A DNA stretch of 64,000 nt from Atherinomorus stipes (Eukaryota > Chordata > Actinopteri > Atheriniformes > Atherinidae). How positions within the stretch are numbered: position 1 is the first letter of the stretch; each line of letters opens with the position of its first letter. The DNA lies in contig JALJCO010013441.1 in NCBI GenBank assembly GCA_023101725.1, positions 1 through 64,000 of the forward strand. Direction: 5' to 3'. The notes under the pieces are model-generated. The model saw only the letters and a program-made list of their open reading frames with translations, was not told the DNA's origin and ran no database searches. This document shows, one piece after another, positions 54,030 to 64,000 of the stretch. Made by a program: the position numbers and the translations under genes.

Positions 54030-55437
54030 CGTCTCACATTTACCTTTTATTTAAAAAAGCTTTGACATTCCAGTGTTTCTGTTTTCCATTTTCTAGCAAA
54101 AGAGGGTGGTGAGATGTCACTCCAGATTGTCAACCAATATTCCGAACCCCAACGACACACGTGGTCAGATCCCAAACGTCTTCTCTGCAGCCACTCAGAC
54201 TTAAACACAAGGCATTTGTTAGCAGATGTGTAAGCGGCCGTAAGCGCGACTAACAGGGAGGAGGATGTGATCAAACTGCGCCGACAAATATTCTGAAACA
54301 GTAAAACAAAAATCCAGCTGCTCGCCTGAAGCCGCCACCCGTCGGAGCTGGAGAAGATGCTTCAGGTGACATTTTGGGAGATGAAAAAAAGGCGGGAATG
54401 ACAAAAAAAATCAACAAACGCAGGATGAATGTGGTGGTATTCTACTGCAGCTGCTTTTAAAAACACACTCAAGTCCTCGCAACGTGATACTCTGAATATT
54501 CTGCCTCAGTATTTATTTACAGTTAGGTCCAGATGTGAAACGGTGAGAGAGAGTTGAGGAAAAACAAACAAACAAACATCCCAGAGCACGAGTTTCTACG
54601 TTTGCCACTACATACATGGGTATCCCATCGGTTGCATAACGATGCGTTAATCTCAGCAGCCTGCAGCGCGTTTTTGGTGAACATTCATGTTAAGGTCGTC
54701 GCACATGGTCTCTTAAATAACTAGAATCCGCCCGGCCTGGATGCCGGGATTCCCCAAGACGTCTTTACAAAAGCACCACTTCTATTTAAAAAAAAAAAAA
54801 AGAACAAAAAAAGAAAGAGGGGGGCACAAAAACAATGTTAAAAAAAGAAAAGTCCTGTTTTTAATACTGCAACTACGGAGGTGGTTCCACTTTTGAAGCA
54901 ACACACAAGATAGAAAATGAAATGAGATCAAACTGGGGGGAGGTTGTGGAGCGGGGAGTCAGTCCGAAGTGTCGTGTCCGTTGTGCCTGAAACGGCTGGA
55001 GGAGCAGCTCGTTCCTCAGAGATGGAGGTGTGGAAAGATCCTGCCCGACAGACGGCTTCACGGGGTTTATTCTCTCCTTTAGTCGAGCTGCGAGGTCTTT
55101 ATTATGTACAATAATTTATTAGACTCTAAAACTGTGTATTCATTTCTTCTGAGTTGATCTAGATATATTTATCTAAAAGAGCGCGCCTCTTCGTCTGCTT
55201 CTCGCGGCTGTAGAAATTCAGCGTTACCTACAAGCTTATGTGCTATAAGAGCTGCGAGGGTTCCTCAGGTGGACGCTGGCGTGCGGAGGAGAAAGATCCA
55301 GACACGAACCGTGAAACGTGGAGGTCAGAGAGGACGAGTCCTGCTCCGGACTCGCGGGTTAGCTGGTGGAGGGTGGGGGTGGTGGTGGTGATGATGATGA
55401 TGATGAGCGTACATCTCAGTCTGGTGTGTGATGGCGT
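54030..55437 (-). other. naa25 3' UTR (extent inferred)
   Basis: Downstream of the naa25 stop on the minus strand. Candidate AATAAA signals (minus) are at 55115-55120, 55098-55103, 54512-54517 and 54046-54051, so the UTR could be 0.3 to 1.4 kb. A GGTGGTGGTGATGATGATGA microsatellite lies next to the stop (about 55370-55405). Confidence 0.45.
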
Positions 55438-55560
55438 TCAGATCTTGAGGGTTTTTATAGTCTCGGCTCTCTTCTTGAGCAGGTCTCCCACCTCCTGTAG
55501 CGAGCGCAGGTAACTGCTCTGCACCTTGTCCATAGCAGCCTTCGTAAACGACAACTCCTC
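55438..55560 (-). CDS. naa25: naa25 last exon
   Basis: Codes EELSFTKAAMDKVQSSYLRS and ends LKKRAETIKTLKI, then TGA at 55440-55438. Acceptor TTTTTCAG. Confidence 0.94.
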   Translation of the reverse strand, partial: EELSFTKAAMDKVQSSYLRSLQEVGDLLKKRAETIKTLKI

Positions 55561-58500
55561 CTGAAAAACATCACAGAGTCATCCATGGGGGGGGGCAGGG
55601 GGTGGTGGTCACGATGTCCTCATTAAATCAGATCTGCAGCTGTAGTCCAGAATGGGCAGGTCTGGTTCTCGAGGACCAGCTGCACTCATCCCTGCGCCAG
55701 TTAAACTCCAGTTAATACAGGTGTACCCCCCCGTAGGGGTGTGACCTTTGAGTGTCTGCCCCCCACTAGAGATGTTCACCATTTTTTCCCTCCTGATACA
55801 GACTCTGATACTTGTACTGTGGGTATCGGGCAATACTGAGTACAGATACCACCGCTTTAAAATGCGTATATCCATATAAATATACACTATATTGCCAAAA
55901 GTATTTGCTCACCCATCCAAATTCTGGGAATCGGGTGTTCCAGGTGTATAAATGAAGCAGCTCGGCATGCAGACTGTGCGAGCATTTACATCGTGCACTG
56001 AGCACCGGCGAGCGCACCAGCTGTTGCTAGATCCATGACATCATGGAATCACTGGATTGCAAGATCGCCTGTGATTCTCATCCAAATGGTTAATTTTGTC
56101 CACATTTATGTTTCATCGTTTCCTATTTCACTGAAACCTTGTGTCCACGTAGATGATGTGACACCAGTTGTAGATGAATTCATGTGGTGCAGGTGGTAGC
56201 AATCTTGCCCTTTAACCTGGAGATCTCTGGTTCAAATCCCTTTTCAGCCGAATGAAATTCTTTTTTTTTCTCTACAATCTTGTTGTGAATCTGAAATCAC
56301 TCACTCATGAGCTCATATCGATCTATCTGCACGCATGCAATAAAGTCTTCCGAATCTGAATCTTTTTATTTATTTATTTAACCTTTATTTAACCAGGAAA
56401 AGTCCCATTGAGATTAAAAACCTCTTTTACTAAGGAGTCCTGGTCAAGAGGCAGCAACCATATTAAGCAGAATCTGAATCCATCCATCTATCTTTCTATC
56501 TCAACAAGCTCGTGGAGAAAAATAAATAAATAAATTGTTCGGCAGAAAAGGGACTTGAACCCACATCCTTAGAGTTGAAAGGCAAACTTGCTACCACCTA
56601 CGCCACATGAGTGCTTCCAAAAATCAGTGCAAATAATATCATTCGGCCCTCCGAGATTCCTTCTTCTCATCTTCTTCCTCTGTTGCTGTTTTTACCAGCA
56701 GCTGACTAACAATTCATGTGTTTCGTTACCGCCACTTACTGGTAGTGAGTGTTAACTGTCGCTCATTTAATGATGTCACTCTCTGATCCTGACATCTGAT
56801 TGGCTAACCCCTTGGCCAATAGGTGGCATGCAGTGAGATGACGTCAGACATAGCTCGCTTCAGCACGCTCAGAACCTCGCCAGAGGAGGTGCAGAAACTG
56901 TATCACCTCAGCTCGGAAAACCCCCCAGTAGAAAAGCCCAATAACCGAGGTGAGGTGAGGTGAGGTGAGCAGAAAAGCGGCATCACATGTGGTCAGTTCT
57001 TCCTCTCCCCTCTAAAACAGCAGGCTGCAGAAGGCAGCACAGCGCAACTGTTTTAAGAGCAGCGAAGAAGACCCGTGTCAGAGCTAACAGAGCTAATCGG
57101 TAAATAGATTTCTATTTTAGTAGTTACCTGGTATCAGATCAGTGCCTGAACTCCAGTATTTCCCGATACCAGCATTTGCTATTGGTTGATGATGACATAT
57201 CAGGGTAAAGTAATAAAAGCTGAGTCCTATAAACTTAGTTTTGTTTTGTATGACAGATCTGTCAGGTTTACCTGAAGATCGCATAAGGACATGTCACAGC
57301 GATCAGCTGACGCTTCTGAGGAAGACTGCAGATGACAGTCGAAACATGGAAGGTAAATGAACAAAAGAAAGTAAAACTAAGTTTGAAAAATGGAGATAAT
57401 GAACCTTGTGGAGTTATGAGAGTCCTATGAAATCCATTTTCCCCCCAAATCTCATGTTTCATGAATTTTATTTTGTTAGGGAACCTCATTGCTGCCTGTA
57501 TCTAATCCTAAGGTGGGTGTCCTAAACCTCCATTACATAAGCACTCAGAAGTTTCTGCATCTGACGTCATGTTTCGTGTAAAAACTAAACGTGGAACTGT
57601 AAATGCGGTTTGTGGGTAACACACTCACCTGTGTGTGTCCTTCTAAGGTTAAACCAGCGAGTTTCAGGGCGGTCAGAGCCACCTCTTGGCCCTTTATGTG
57701 CTCCGACGCCTGGGCGAGCAGGTCCTGCAAGCTCCCCGTCAGCTCCTGGAACCCACACACCACCACCGGCTACAAGACAGGACAGTTAGCGATCAGCAGT
57801 CCGCAGACGGAGGCGGGCCTTCCATCAGAAAGCAGCAACCGTACCAGCACTGCGTTTGCATCCTTTTTCTTCTTCTTCTTCTTCTGTAAACTTGTCTTGA
57901 GTGGTCGGAGGATCTTGGCACAGTAACTAGCCATCCACAACACTATGCTCACCGTCTGCGAGGAACAACATGCAGTGTGACCGCGTTTGCTTACGAAGCA
58001 GATTCAGCAGAAAGACTGAAAGCAGAAGTTTCACCTCAACAAAGAAGATTAGGTTTTCTAATAAGGAAGGCTGCGTTTTTAATTTGCTCTCTTTCATTTC
58101 CAACATATCCCCTCTGCATTTACTCAGCATGTCTGTGGACAGAAGGAAAACCACATGAAGCTCGTCAGACCTGGAGGAAAGTTGAGGGAAGATGGAGAAA
58201 TCTGGCAGCGGCTCACCTTGAAGCTGAACTACTAACGATTTGAAAGCATTACAGATCTGAGTTTGAAGCTCCGCCGACTCGTCTAGAGGAGAAAAAACAG
58301 GAGAGTGAGGCAGAAATCACACGTGGAAGCCTCGATGTCGGGGTTTAACGTGACGGGCGCGTCCTCTTACCCAGCCCGGCCGTCTCCAGCTCCTGCAGGT
58401 GGACCGAGAGCTGCAGGGCTGCAGCCTGACACTGACAGCTGCCGCTGGACAGAGCTGAGGACAGGCGGGTGGAGGGGGGGCCCAGGAATGGATACTGCAG

Positions 58501-61472
58501 CAACAATCACACCATTTACAATCAAGATTAGGAGGCTAAATGAGTATCAGTAGATATAGCAGCATAAAGACCAACCAGAACCACTACTTTGTAGAAATAC
58601 CACCCAGATCAACAGTGAAGCATTTTCTCATCTGCATATCATCTCTCCATCTTGGCTTTCGGGCATTGAAACAAACACACAACAGAAAAAATATTTCCAT
58701 GTTTCTCTTATTTCCAGTTATTTCTGCTACTATTTACCTTCTATCCTCACAAACCAACTCCAACTCAGCTGCATCACAAAGCTCTTCTTGGCTTTATGCC
58801 GGCCATAAAGGACCATTATTTTTAGTGATGCACAATAAAAATTTCCTGTGATACCAATAATTTTCTGCTTCTTATGGCAAATACTGATACGTTCATATCG
58901 TAAAATTTAATATAATGTTCATATAACACTTTTGACTGTGAAAAGCGCTACACACAGTTGTGTTAAAAAAGTGTTTCTTCCTGATTTCTTAATTTTTTGC
59001 ATGTTTGTCACACTTATGTTTCAAATCATCAAGCAAATTTAAATATTAGAGAAAGATAACACAAGTAAACACAAAAATTCAGTTTTTAAATGAAGTTTTA
59101 TTAGTAAGTGAACCACAGTGAGAACCATTATCCACAAATGGTGAAAACATGGAACAGTGGGGAACCTTCCCAGGAGGGGCCGGCCGACCAAAATGACCCC
59201 AAGAGCACAGCGACGACTCATCCAAGAGGTCACAAAAGACCCCAGAACAACATCCAAGAACTGCAGGCCTCACTTGCCTCAATTAAGGTCAGAGTTCATG
59301 ACTCCCCCCATCAGAAAGAGACTGGGGGGCAAAAATGGCTGCATGGCAGAGTTCCAAGACCAAAACCACTGCTGAGCAAAAAGAACATAAAGGCTCGTCT
59401 CAGTTTAGCCAGAAAGCATCTTGATGATCCCCAAGACTTTTGGGAAAATACTCTGTGGACTGACGAGACAAAAGTGGAACTTTCTGGAAGGTGGAGGTCC
59501 CATTACATCTGGCGTAAAAGTAACACGGCATTTCAGAAAAGGAACATCATAGCAACAGTAAAATATGGTGGTGGTAGTGTGATGGTCTGGGGCTGTTTTG
59601 CTGCTTCAGGACCTGGAAGACTTGCTGTGGTAAATGGAACCATGAATTCTGCTTCTACCAAAAAATCCTGAAGGAGAATGTCCGGCCATCTGTTGGTGAC
59701 CTCAAGCTGAAGCGCACTTGGGTTCTGCAGCAGAACAATGATCCAGAACACACCAGCAAGTCCACCTCTGAATGGCTTAAGAACAACAACATGAAGACTT
59801 TGGAGTGGCCTAGTCAAAGCCCCCACCTGAATCCCATTGAGATGCTGTGGCATGACCTTAAAAAGGCGGTTCATGCTGGAAAAGCCTCCAATGTGGCTGA
59901 ATTACAACAATTCTGCAAAGATGAGTGGAACAAAATTCCTCCACAGCGCTGTAGAAGACTCACTGCCAGTTATCACAAACGCTTGATGCAGTTGCTGCTG
60001 CTAAGGGTGGAACAACCAGTTATTAGGTTTAGGGGGCAATCACTTTTTCACACAGGGCCATGGGGGTTTGGATCCCCCCCCCCCTAAAAATAAAAATCTC
60101 CATTTAAAAACTGCATTTTGTGTTTACTTGTGTTATCTTTGTCTCACATTTTGTTTAAATTTGTTTGATGATCTGAGTGTGATGAACATGCAAAAAAAAA
60201 TTTTTTTTCTTTCCAGACAACTTTATGCTCACTCACTAAACATTACATCATACAGATGAAAAAACACACATATTTTTTGATGTATAGTTTTTCTGTTTCA
60301 ACATCACCGACTCTGCGTGAAGCCGATGCCTTTTAGTGATCAGTGTCTGTATCTAACTCCAGATCTGTGTTCTTGTTTCTTTACTTCCACTGCTCCAGTT
60401 TTATTTATGTGTCAAACAGCAGCTGAAAGTCAAAGCTAGTCAGATGTTTTTTGATTTCCAATTCCGAGTTTCTAAATTGTTATTTCCAAAATGAAACCTT
60501 TTTAGTCCTGGTAGCGGTCCTGTAACCATTTCATCTGTTTTTCTGAGAGAAATCCAGAGTTAAATGTGGGATTTAGTCATTCTGCACTCAGCAAAGGAGG
60601 TTTAGCTGGAATCAGACTTCGTGGTTATTTTACATTATTTTATGTTGGCATCAAAAGACAGAAATAAAGAACATAAAGACCTACAGTATGAGGAGTGATT
60701 TTACACATTTACAGTATTGAGAAACCAATGAAGGCATAACAATTGTGATCACTGAAATATTACAATAATTTTTCTTGTCTAGAAAATCTCTAATTGCGAC
60801 GTTGCTGCAGTGAAACACCATATTTCCGGTGGAAACTTGACAAACTAAATTAGGGAGAGATGTGCTGCTGCCAGCATGAAATATTAACACTGTTTACATT
60901 TGCATTAATTAACGGCGCTCTGCAGCATCCTGTGCAGCAGGAAGCTCATCTGCTGACTCAAACACTGGTTTAGCAGCATTTCTGAGTAAAGCACCATCTC
61001 TGCAGCATCCTGCATGGACGTACCTGGATGCGTTTGTCTGCCAGCTGCGAGGCCGTCTGCAGAGTCTGGTTGAGCTGGGACAGCAGGCCGCCGAGGACCG
61101 AGCTTTTGTCCCCGACTCCGTTCTCGTTGGATATCTCCGAGTTCTGCTGGGACGACGAGTGTCCCAGAGCCGCCAGCGAGGCCAGCAGGCGCAGCGTTAG
61201 CGAACGTATCCGCAGCCACACGGACTCCTCCTCCAGAGACTGATGCCGATGCTCGTCACTTAGCTGTCTGTGAGGAAGAGGAGGAACGCAGGCTGATTCT
61301 GCAGCTTCTTCTGGTTTGTCCTTCAGGGAATAAAGCCGAGGCTTACCTCTCTTTAGGGTCCCAGTTTGTAAATACAGTCAGGTCTCTGTTGTCCCTTAAA
61401 CTATCCCAGGGGATGTCGTCCTCCTCAGCAGACAACGACATGGCCTTCACGCTCTCCTCCAAACTCAACACA
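55438..61472 (-). CDS. naa25: NatB auxiliary subunit NAA25, C-terminal exons (partial gene)
   Basis: Eight coding exons for the last third of NAA25 (human protein about 972 residues): 61472-61347, 61267-61024, 58494-58371, 58282-58217, 58132-58035, 57955-57845, 57769-57629, 55560-55438. All introns are GT-AG and the phases join without a stop. Matches to the human protein by memory: EEDDIPWDSLRDNRDLTVF (human DDIPWEDLRDNRDLNVF), WLRIRSLTLRL, QYPFLGP, LLENLIFFVE, a KKKKKKK run, and the end LKKRAETIKTLKI (human LKKRLETTKKLKI). NAA25 is the TPR scaffold that anchors catalytic NAA20 to ribosomes; NatB acetylates N-termini beginning Met-Asp, -Glu, -Asn or -Gln. The N-terminal TPR part must lie right of the window. 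One intron holds a Tc1 (58955-60195), another a tRNA-like pair. Confidence 0.94.
56182..56240 (+). repeat. tRNA-like segment, forward arm
   Basis: Contains GTGGTGCAGGTGGTAGCAA, then GGTTCAAATCC, which resembles RNA polymerase III A- and B-box positions. No intact cloverleaf or 3' stem. Inverted partner at 56546-56610. In a naa25 intron. Confidence 0.5.
56363..56469 (-). mobile_element. LINE 3' fragment with 11-bp target duplication
   Basis: Minus-strand end GGTTAAATAAAGGTTAAATA(AA)n of the family at 51668-52150. Flanked by GAATCTGAATC at 56352-56362 and 56470-56480, a clean target-site duplication. It lies between the two tRNA-like arms. Confidence 0.8.
56546..56610 (-). repeat. tRNA-like segment, inverted arm
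   Basis: On the minus strand: CATGTGGCGTAGGTGGTAGC, then GGGTTCAAGTCCC. Similar to the forward arm at 56182-56240; the similarity continues past the B-box into CTTTTCTGCCGAA. The pair would form the ends of one inverted-repeat element. Confidence 0.5.
56611..57628. other. naa25 intron, no defined feature
   Basis: No exon or bounded repeat supported. Contains GGTGAGGTGAGGTGAGGTGA at about 56949-56968. Confidence 0.4.
57629..57769 (-). CDS. naa25: naa25 penultimate exon
   Basis: Codes GFQELTGSLQDLLAQASEHI and QEVALTALKLAGLTLEGH. Acceptor GTCTTGTAG, donor ACACAG|GTGAGT. Confidence 0.92.
57845..57955 (-). CDS. naa25: naa25 exon with poly-lysine run
   Basis: Codes TVSIVLWMASYCAKILRPLK, then seven Lys in a mostly (AAG)n stretch, as in human NAA25. 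Acceptor CTCGCAG, donor GTGCTG|GTACGG. Confidence 0.93.
58035..58132 (-). CDS. naa25: naa25 exon (LLENLIFFVE)
   Basis: Codes DMLSKCRGDMLEMKESKLK and SLLENLIFFVE. Needed to keep the frame between its neighbours. Acceptor CTGTCCACAG, donor GTTGAG|GTGAAA. Confidence 0.92.
58217..58282 (-). CDS. naa25: naa25 exon (66 bp)
   Basis: Codes DESAELQTQICNAFKSLVVQ. Acceptor CTCCTCTAG, donor TTCAAG|GTGAGC. Confidence 0.9.
58371..58494 (-). CDS. naa25: naa25 exon (YPFLGP)
   Basis: Codes YPFLGPPSTRLSSALSSGSC and QLSVHLQELETAGL. Acceptor GTTGCTGCAG, donor GCTGG|GTAAGA. Confidence 0.92.
58955..60195 (+). mobile_element. Tc1-family transposon, internally deleted
   Basis: Left end CAGTTGTGTTAAAAAAGTGT as in the copy at 13668; the right inverted end is missing after CATGCAAAAAAA near 60195. 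The 5' UTR and the first part of the transposase are deleted between about 59106 and 59108. Opposite orientation to the copy at 13668-16023. In a naa25 intron, antisense to the gene. Confidence 0.88.
59108..60035 (+). pseudogene. Broken Tc1 transposase (N-terminal deletion)
   Basis: Starts within the helix-turn-helix region and keeps LWTDETKVELSGRW (first Asp), VKYGGGSVMVWGCF, QQNNDPEHTS (second Asp) and SPHLNPIEMLW (Glu). Frame breaks near 59170-59290 and 59670. Very similar to the copy at 13866-15707. Confidence 0.87.
60196..61023. other. naa25 intron, no defined feature
   Basis: No exon, RNA gene or bounded repeat that I can support. Confidence 0.4.
61024..61267 (-). CDS. naa25: naa25 exon (WLRIRSLTLRLL)
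   Basis: Acceptor CCTCACAG chosen because the alternative AG 4 bp on gives an immediate stop. Codes SLEEESVWLRIRSLTLRLL, a Ser/Asn-rich variable part and LLSQLNQTLQTASQLADKR. Donor CCAG|GTACGT. Confidence 0.92.
61347..61472 (-). CDS. naa25: naa25 exon (EEDDIPWDSLRDN)
   Basis: First naa25 exon in the window. Acceptor TATTTTCAG, donor GAGAG|GTAAGC. Codes SLEESVKAMSLSAEEDDIPW and NRDLTVFTNWDPKE. Confidence 0.93.
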
Positions 61473-62032
61473 CTGAAAATAAAACACACAACGTCAAATA
61501 TAAGTAAAAATGTGCTGAACAGCAACATGTTCTCCAGATTTATACGTCCGTTATTAACAGGACCCTTAAAAACCGGAAAAACCTCACATCATGTCGTTAG
61601 ACTCATATGATTCAGAGACGCAGGATTTTCTTTAGACATCTGCAACTGAGACGTTTTCACAAAAGCATAAAAGCCAGAAATTAATCCAAATCTGGACGAC
61701 ACAGGACGTACAGATTTACTCATTAATTCATAAATAATTCATAAAAAAAAATAGTTGATTTCAAGGTTTTATTTGGCTTCGCCATCTAAGAAAGAAGTTT
61801 GTTTTTAAGAGAAGGACAAGACAAATCTTTTTATTTTTACAAATTAAAACATTAAACTCTTGTTCCACTCAATTGTGAATTGTGAAAAAAAAAATTACAA
61901 AAAGAAATCATGATAAAGAGATGAACAGATGATAAAATTGGCAGTTTACGTGTGATATCGCCAGTTTACGTGATAAAACGATAAAAAGGGCTGGATAAAC
62001 GTCCAGTGGTCCATGATCAATAAAAACTACAG

Positions 62033-62289
62033 TAGAGATGCACCAATCCAGTTTATTCCAATCTGATACAGACACCTGGGCTAAGCATATCGGCCGATAC
62101 CGATCCGATACTAGTGTTGAATGAATAAACTGTATCCTTGACATAAACATTTAGCCTTGTAAAAATTAAGGTAACAACTTAGCACATCTAAATGTACTTA
62201 TTTAATTAAAAAAGAATAAAAAAAAGAAATGACAAGATCGGCTTCATTCATCTGATATCCGATCCAGGTATCGGACCAATGCATCTCTA
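62033..62289. mobile_element. Short hAT-like MITE (TAGAGATGCACCAATCC)
   Basis: Starts TAGAGATGCACCAATCCAG and ends GGACCAATGCATCTCTA, with CGGCCGATACCGATCCGATA and its partial inverse inside. 257 bp, no duplication seen. Shares its first eight bases with the element at 7483. Confidence 0.68.
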
Positions 62290-62465
62290 ATGAAAACCCA
62301 CTGAGACCTCCTGACTGACTTCTAACCTGATGTGACTCTGATAATGACCTAGCAATCACAAATCTGCATGGGACCATTTATCAGATGCTTTACACTCCAC
62401 TGTAAATTACTTGGTCGCACATGCACGAGTAGATAAAAAATTTACTCGCACCGTTTCACATTTCA

Positions 62466-63596
62466 CAGGGTTCCCACTCTTTTCTTGAGGTTATTTTCCA
62501 GGACTTTTCCAGTTGCGAGAGTACGAGTCAAGTTATCACAACATAGACTAATAAATTCCCCCCAAAGCTTTTGGAGAAGAGTTCTACAACTGTAGCTTAA
62601 ATTTTGTACAGCAATGAAGCAGCGATGAAGCAGGGACGAAGCAGCCACAAAGCAGCAACGGAGCTGCAACGAAGCAGGGAGGAAGCAGCCACAAAGCAGC
62701 AACGGAGCTGTAACGAAGCAGCCACGAAGCAGCAACGGAGCTGTAACGAAGCAGCCACGAAGCGGCAACGGAGTTGTAACGAAGCAGTCACGAAGCAGCA
62801 ACGGAGCTGTAACGAAGCAGCCACAAAGCTGTAACGAAGCAGCCACGAAGCGGCAACGGAGCTGTAACGAAGCGGCGACAAAGCAGGGACGAAGCAGACA
62901 CGAAGCTGGGACGAGTCAGACACAAAGCAGCCACGAAGCGGCGACGAGGCAGACACGAAGCAGCAACGGAGCTGTAACGAAGCAGCCACAGAGCTGTAAC
63001 GAAGCAGCCACGAAGCGGCAACGGAGCTGTAACGAAGCAGCCACGAAGCAGCAACGGAGCTGTAACGAAGCAGCCACGAAGCAGCAACGGAGCTGTAACG
63101 AAGCAGCCACGAAGCGGCAACGGAGCTGTAACGAAGCGGCGACAAAGCAGGGACGAAGCAGACACGAAGCTGGGACGAGTCAGACACAAAGCAGCCACGA
63201 AGCGGCGACGAGGCAGACACGAAGCAGCAACGGAGCTGTAACGAAGCAGCCACGAAGCGGCAACTGAGCTGTAACGAAGCGGCGACAAAGCAGGGACGAA
63301 GCAGACACGAAGCTGGGACGAGTCAGACACAAAGCAGCCACGAAGCGGCGACGAGGCAGACACGAAGCAGTGACGGAGCTGAGACGAAGCAGAGACGAAG
63401 TAGAGACAAAAAAAGGGACAAAGCAGAGAGAAAGCAGGGACGAAGTCGCCACGAAACAGCCGCGAAGCAGCTACGAAGTGGGAACAGGGAAAATTATTTT
63501 CAAGGACAACTCAAACTTTTCCAAGATATTTTACTTTTTTTCATTTTACTCTTTTTTTCTCATTTTCCAGGTTTTCCAGGACACGTGGGAACCCTG
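62466..63596. mobile_element. Family M element carrying a minisatellite, copy 2
   Basis: Inverted ends CAGGGTTCCCAC / GTGGGAACCCTG and the same subterminal parts as copy 1. The interior (about 62605-63480) is an array with a 33-bp unit close to GAAGCAGCCACGAAGCGGCA + ACGGAGCTGTAAC, plus a longer block repeated near 62870, 63130 and 63280. Its sequence differs from the array in copy 1. Long open frames on both strands come from the repeat. Confidence 0.83.
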
Positions 63597-63637
63597 GTTT
63601 TGGTTGCAAAATGTGACCATTTGGTGGCAGTCTGGAG

Positions 63638-64000
63638 CAAGGTTATTATAGTTAACTAAAACTAAGGAAGAAAACAAAAACTAAAATTCAAAACCTTTTC
63701 GTTAACTTAAATAAAAATAAAAGACAGTTAAAAAAAAAAAAAAAAGATAACTGAAACTGTACTGCGTCTTTACAAAACTAAAATTATTGTAAAAACGTCC
63801 TTAGTTTTAGTCTTTGTAAATTTGTTTAATACATGATATGAAATGATTTCTATTCTATTGACTTTGCTTTACCCATTTTACTCTAAGCAACTTGCTGATG
63901 ATTTTGAATGTCACACCAGACAAATACCTACAATTTACACACACAAAAAAAAAAACCTAAAACTAACACTGAAACTAATAAAACTAAACTAAAACTAAGC
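63638..64000. mobile_element. Family Z MITE, cut by the window end
   Basis: Starts CAAGGTTATTATAGTTAAC and shows the usual AACTAAAACTAA words to the last base of the window; the right end lies outside. Confidence 0.7.

Noticed and set aside
56182..56240. A functional tRNA gene
   Set aside because: B-box-like and A-box-like words are present but no acceptor stem or complete cloverleaf could be drawn; it has an inverted partner and looks repeat-derived.
58155..58243. Reading naa25 from exon 58217-58282 straight to exon 57845-57955
   Set aside because: That join gives a frameshift and stop; inserting the exon at 58035-58132 restores the frame and matches the human protein.
62463..63452. Long open frames up to 218 codons, Arg/Cys/Phe-Val-Ala-Ala repeats
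   Set aside because: Same reason: the 33-bp minisatellite inside family M copy 2.

Overview
The window looks like teleost fish nuclear DNA. It is AT-rich, it has vertebrate-style genes with short exons and long introns, and it is packed with fish-type DNA transposons: Tc1/mariner elements, hAT-like and TTAA-site MITEs, and truncated LINE 3' ends. No bacterial, organellar or viral gene was seen. I recognised the protein families from memory of the human proteins; no database was searched.

Three protein-coding genes can be read, all on the minus strand. From right to left they are: (1) the last eight coding exons of naa25, the auxiliary subunit of the NatB N-terminal acetyltransferase (61472 down to the stop at 55438; the 5' part lies beyond the window); (2) a complete brap, the BRCA1-associated RING E3 ligase, in 13 coding exons from the ATG at 50163 to the stop at 18213, with every intron phase agreeing and a 589-residue product; (3) the first coding exon of a torsin-4A gene (tor4a, 2178-1717), whose AAA+ part lies to the left of the window. 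Human BRAP and NAA25 both lie in 12q24, so that pair is conserved synteny; human TOR4A lies in 9q34.

All other identifiable sequence is repeat-derived. Named families used below: X (TIR TAGGGATGCACGATA) with an inner family Y (TIR TAGGGGTGGGAAAAAAT), where Y sits at one fixed point in X and carries an array of about 124-bp units; Z (TIR CAAGGTTATTATAG, two copies with perfect 8-bp target duplications); M (TIR CAGGGTTCCCAC) with an internal minisatellite; N (TIR CAGGGTTCCTAC); U (TIR around GGAAGAGGATTAGGGCCAC). There are also three Tc1-type elements with broken transposases plus a fourth fragment, a TTA-flanked Harbinger-like element inside one Tc1, TTAA-flanked MITEs and several nested insertions. 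These insertions account for much of the 32-kb length of brap.

The genes do not form an operon-like system. brap is a Ras-responsive ubiquitin ligase, naa25 a ribosome-linked acetyltransferase subunit, and tor4a a membrane-anchored AAA+ family protein. I found no convincing new biological system. The most unusual structures are transposon-borne tandem arrays, deep nesting in brap introns, an AP-1-type palindrome near a possible tor4a promoter, and a pair of inverted tRNA-like segments inside a naa25 intron.
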